This document shows, one piece after another, positions 63,988-64,000 of a DNA stretch of 64,000 nt. Made by a program: the position numbers and the translations under genes. Source of the stretch: Collinsella aerofaciens (GTDB lineage: Bacteria; Actinomycetota; Coriobacteriia; Coriobacteriales; Coriobacteriaceae). The DNA lies in assembly GCA_030826265.1 (NCBI GenBank), contig JAPJOH010000006.1, positions 1-64,000 on the forward strand. The letters run 5' to 3'. A model generated the notes under the pieces. That model worked only from the letters and a program-made list of their open reading frames with translations. It searched no databases and had not been told where the DNA came from. Every line of letters begins with the position of its first letter. Position 1 is the first letter of the stretch.

Positions 63988-64000
63988 GTGTCTATGCGTA
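63988..64000 (+). CDS. start of a further gene, cut by the window edge
   Basis: AAGGAGA at 63974-63980 is followed by GTG at 63988 (then TCT ATG CGT). Only four codons are visible, so the product is unknown. Confidence 0.5.

Overview
The window looks like a chromosome segment from a high-GC, anaerobic, Gram-positive actinobacterium, most likely Coriobacteriia and probably close to Collinsella. This is an inference from three things. Start sites carry strong AGGAGG-type ribosome sites. The gene content is anaerobic: desulfoferrodoxin, formate-tetrahydrofolate ligase with FchA/FolD, class III fructose bisphosphatase and AddAB. There are surface proteins with Gram-positive anchors. There is no rRNA, no recognisable tRNA, no phage and no CRISPR array. 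About 45 genes are packed tightly on both strands and often end in strong hairpins.

Layout. 1-10 kb: CPBP protease, YgiQ radical SAM protein, YoaK membrane protein, iron alcohol dehydrogenase, M42 aminopeptidase, mnmA, cysK and a divergent Rrf2 regulator. 10-26 kb: holin-like protein, YerC, addB-addA, dnaE and a SWIM/SNF2 helicase. 26-33 kb: superoxide reductase, a large NAD-synthetase-like protein that has lost its catalytic residues, ruvCAB behind a LexA-type box, and fhs. 33-44 kb: a proline-rich membrane protein, a CDF metal transporter, a zinc-ribbon protein, a DUF1016 nuclease, a frameshifted PH-like gene, a secreted PI-PLC-like protein, two paralogous lipoproteins, fchA and folD. 44-54 kb: an AT-rich inverted-repeat element, a C69 dipeptidase, a phasin-like protein with UbiB, then a cobalamin riboswitch in front of two surface proteins with DUF4430 domains. 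54-64 kb: two GtrA proteins, fbp, a degV interrupted by TGA, a TIM-barrel protein, an unlisted 56-residue membrane peptide, an RsmB-type methyltransferase, a divergent MetRS, a DUF3267 protein and queH.

How it fits together. Recombination and replication (addAB, dnaE, ruvCAB) and one-carbon folate metabolism (fhs, fchA, folD) are the clear functional groups. The FolD lacks the lysine and glutamine needed for cyclohydrolase activity and sits next to a dedicated cyclohydrolase, so the two steps appear split between two proteins.

The most notable candidate system is at 48.3-53.4 kb. A cobalamin riboswitch with its own promoter controls a 1285-residue surface protein with four DUF4430 (transcobalamin-C-terminal-like) domains plus a PQQ-type beta-propeller. 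A second, oppositely anchored membrane protein with a fifth DUF4430 domain overlaps its end. I infer a Gram-positive surface system for capturing corrinoids. The intergenic regions hold several long palindromes, two of them clearly the same repeat family.
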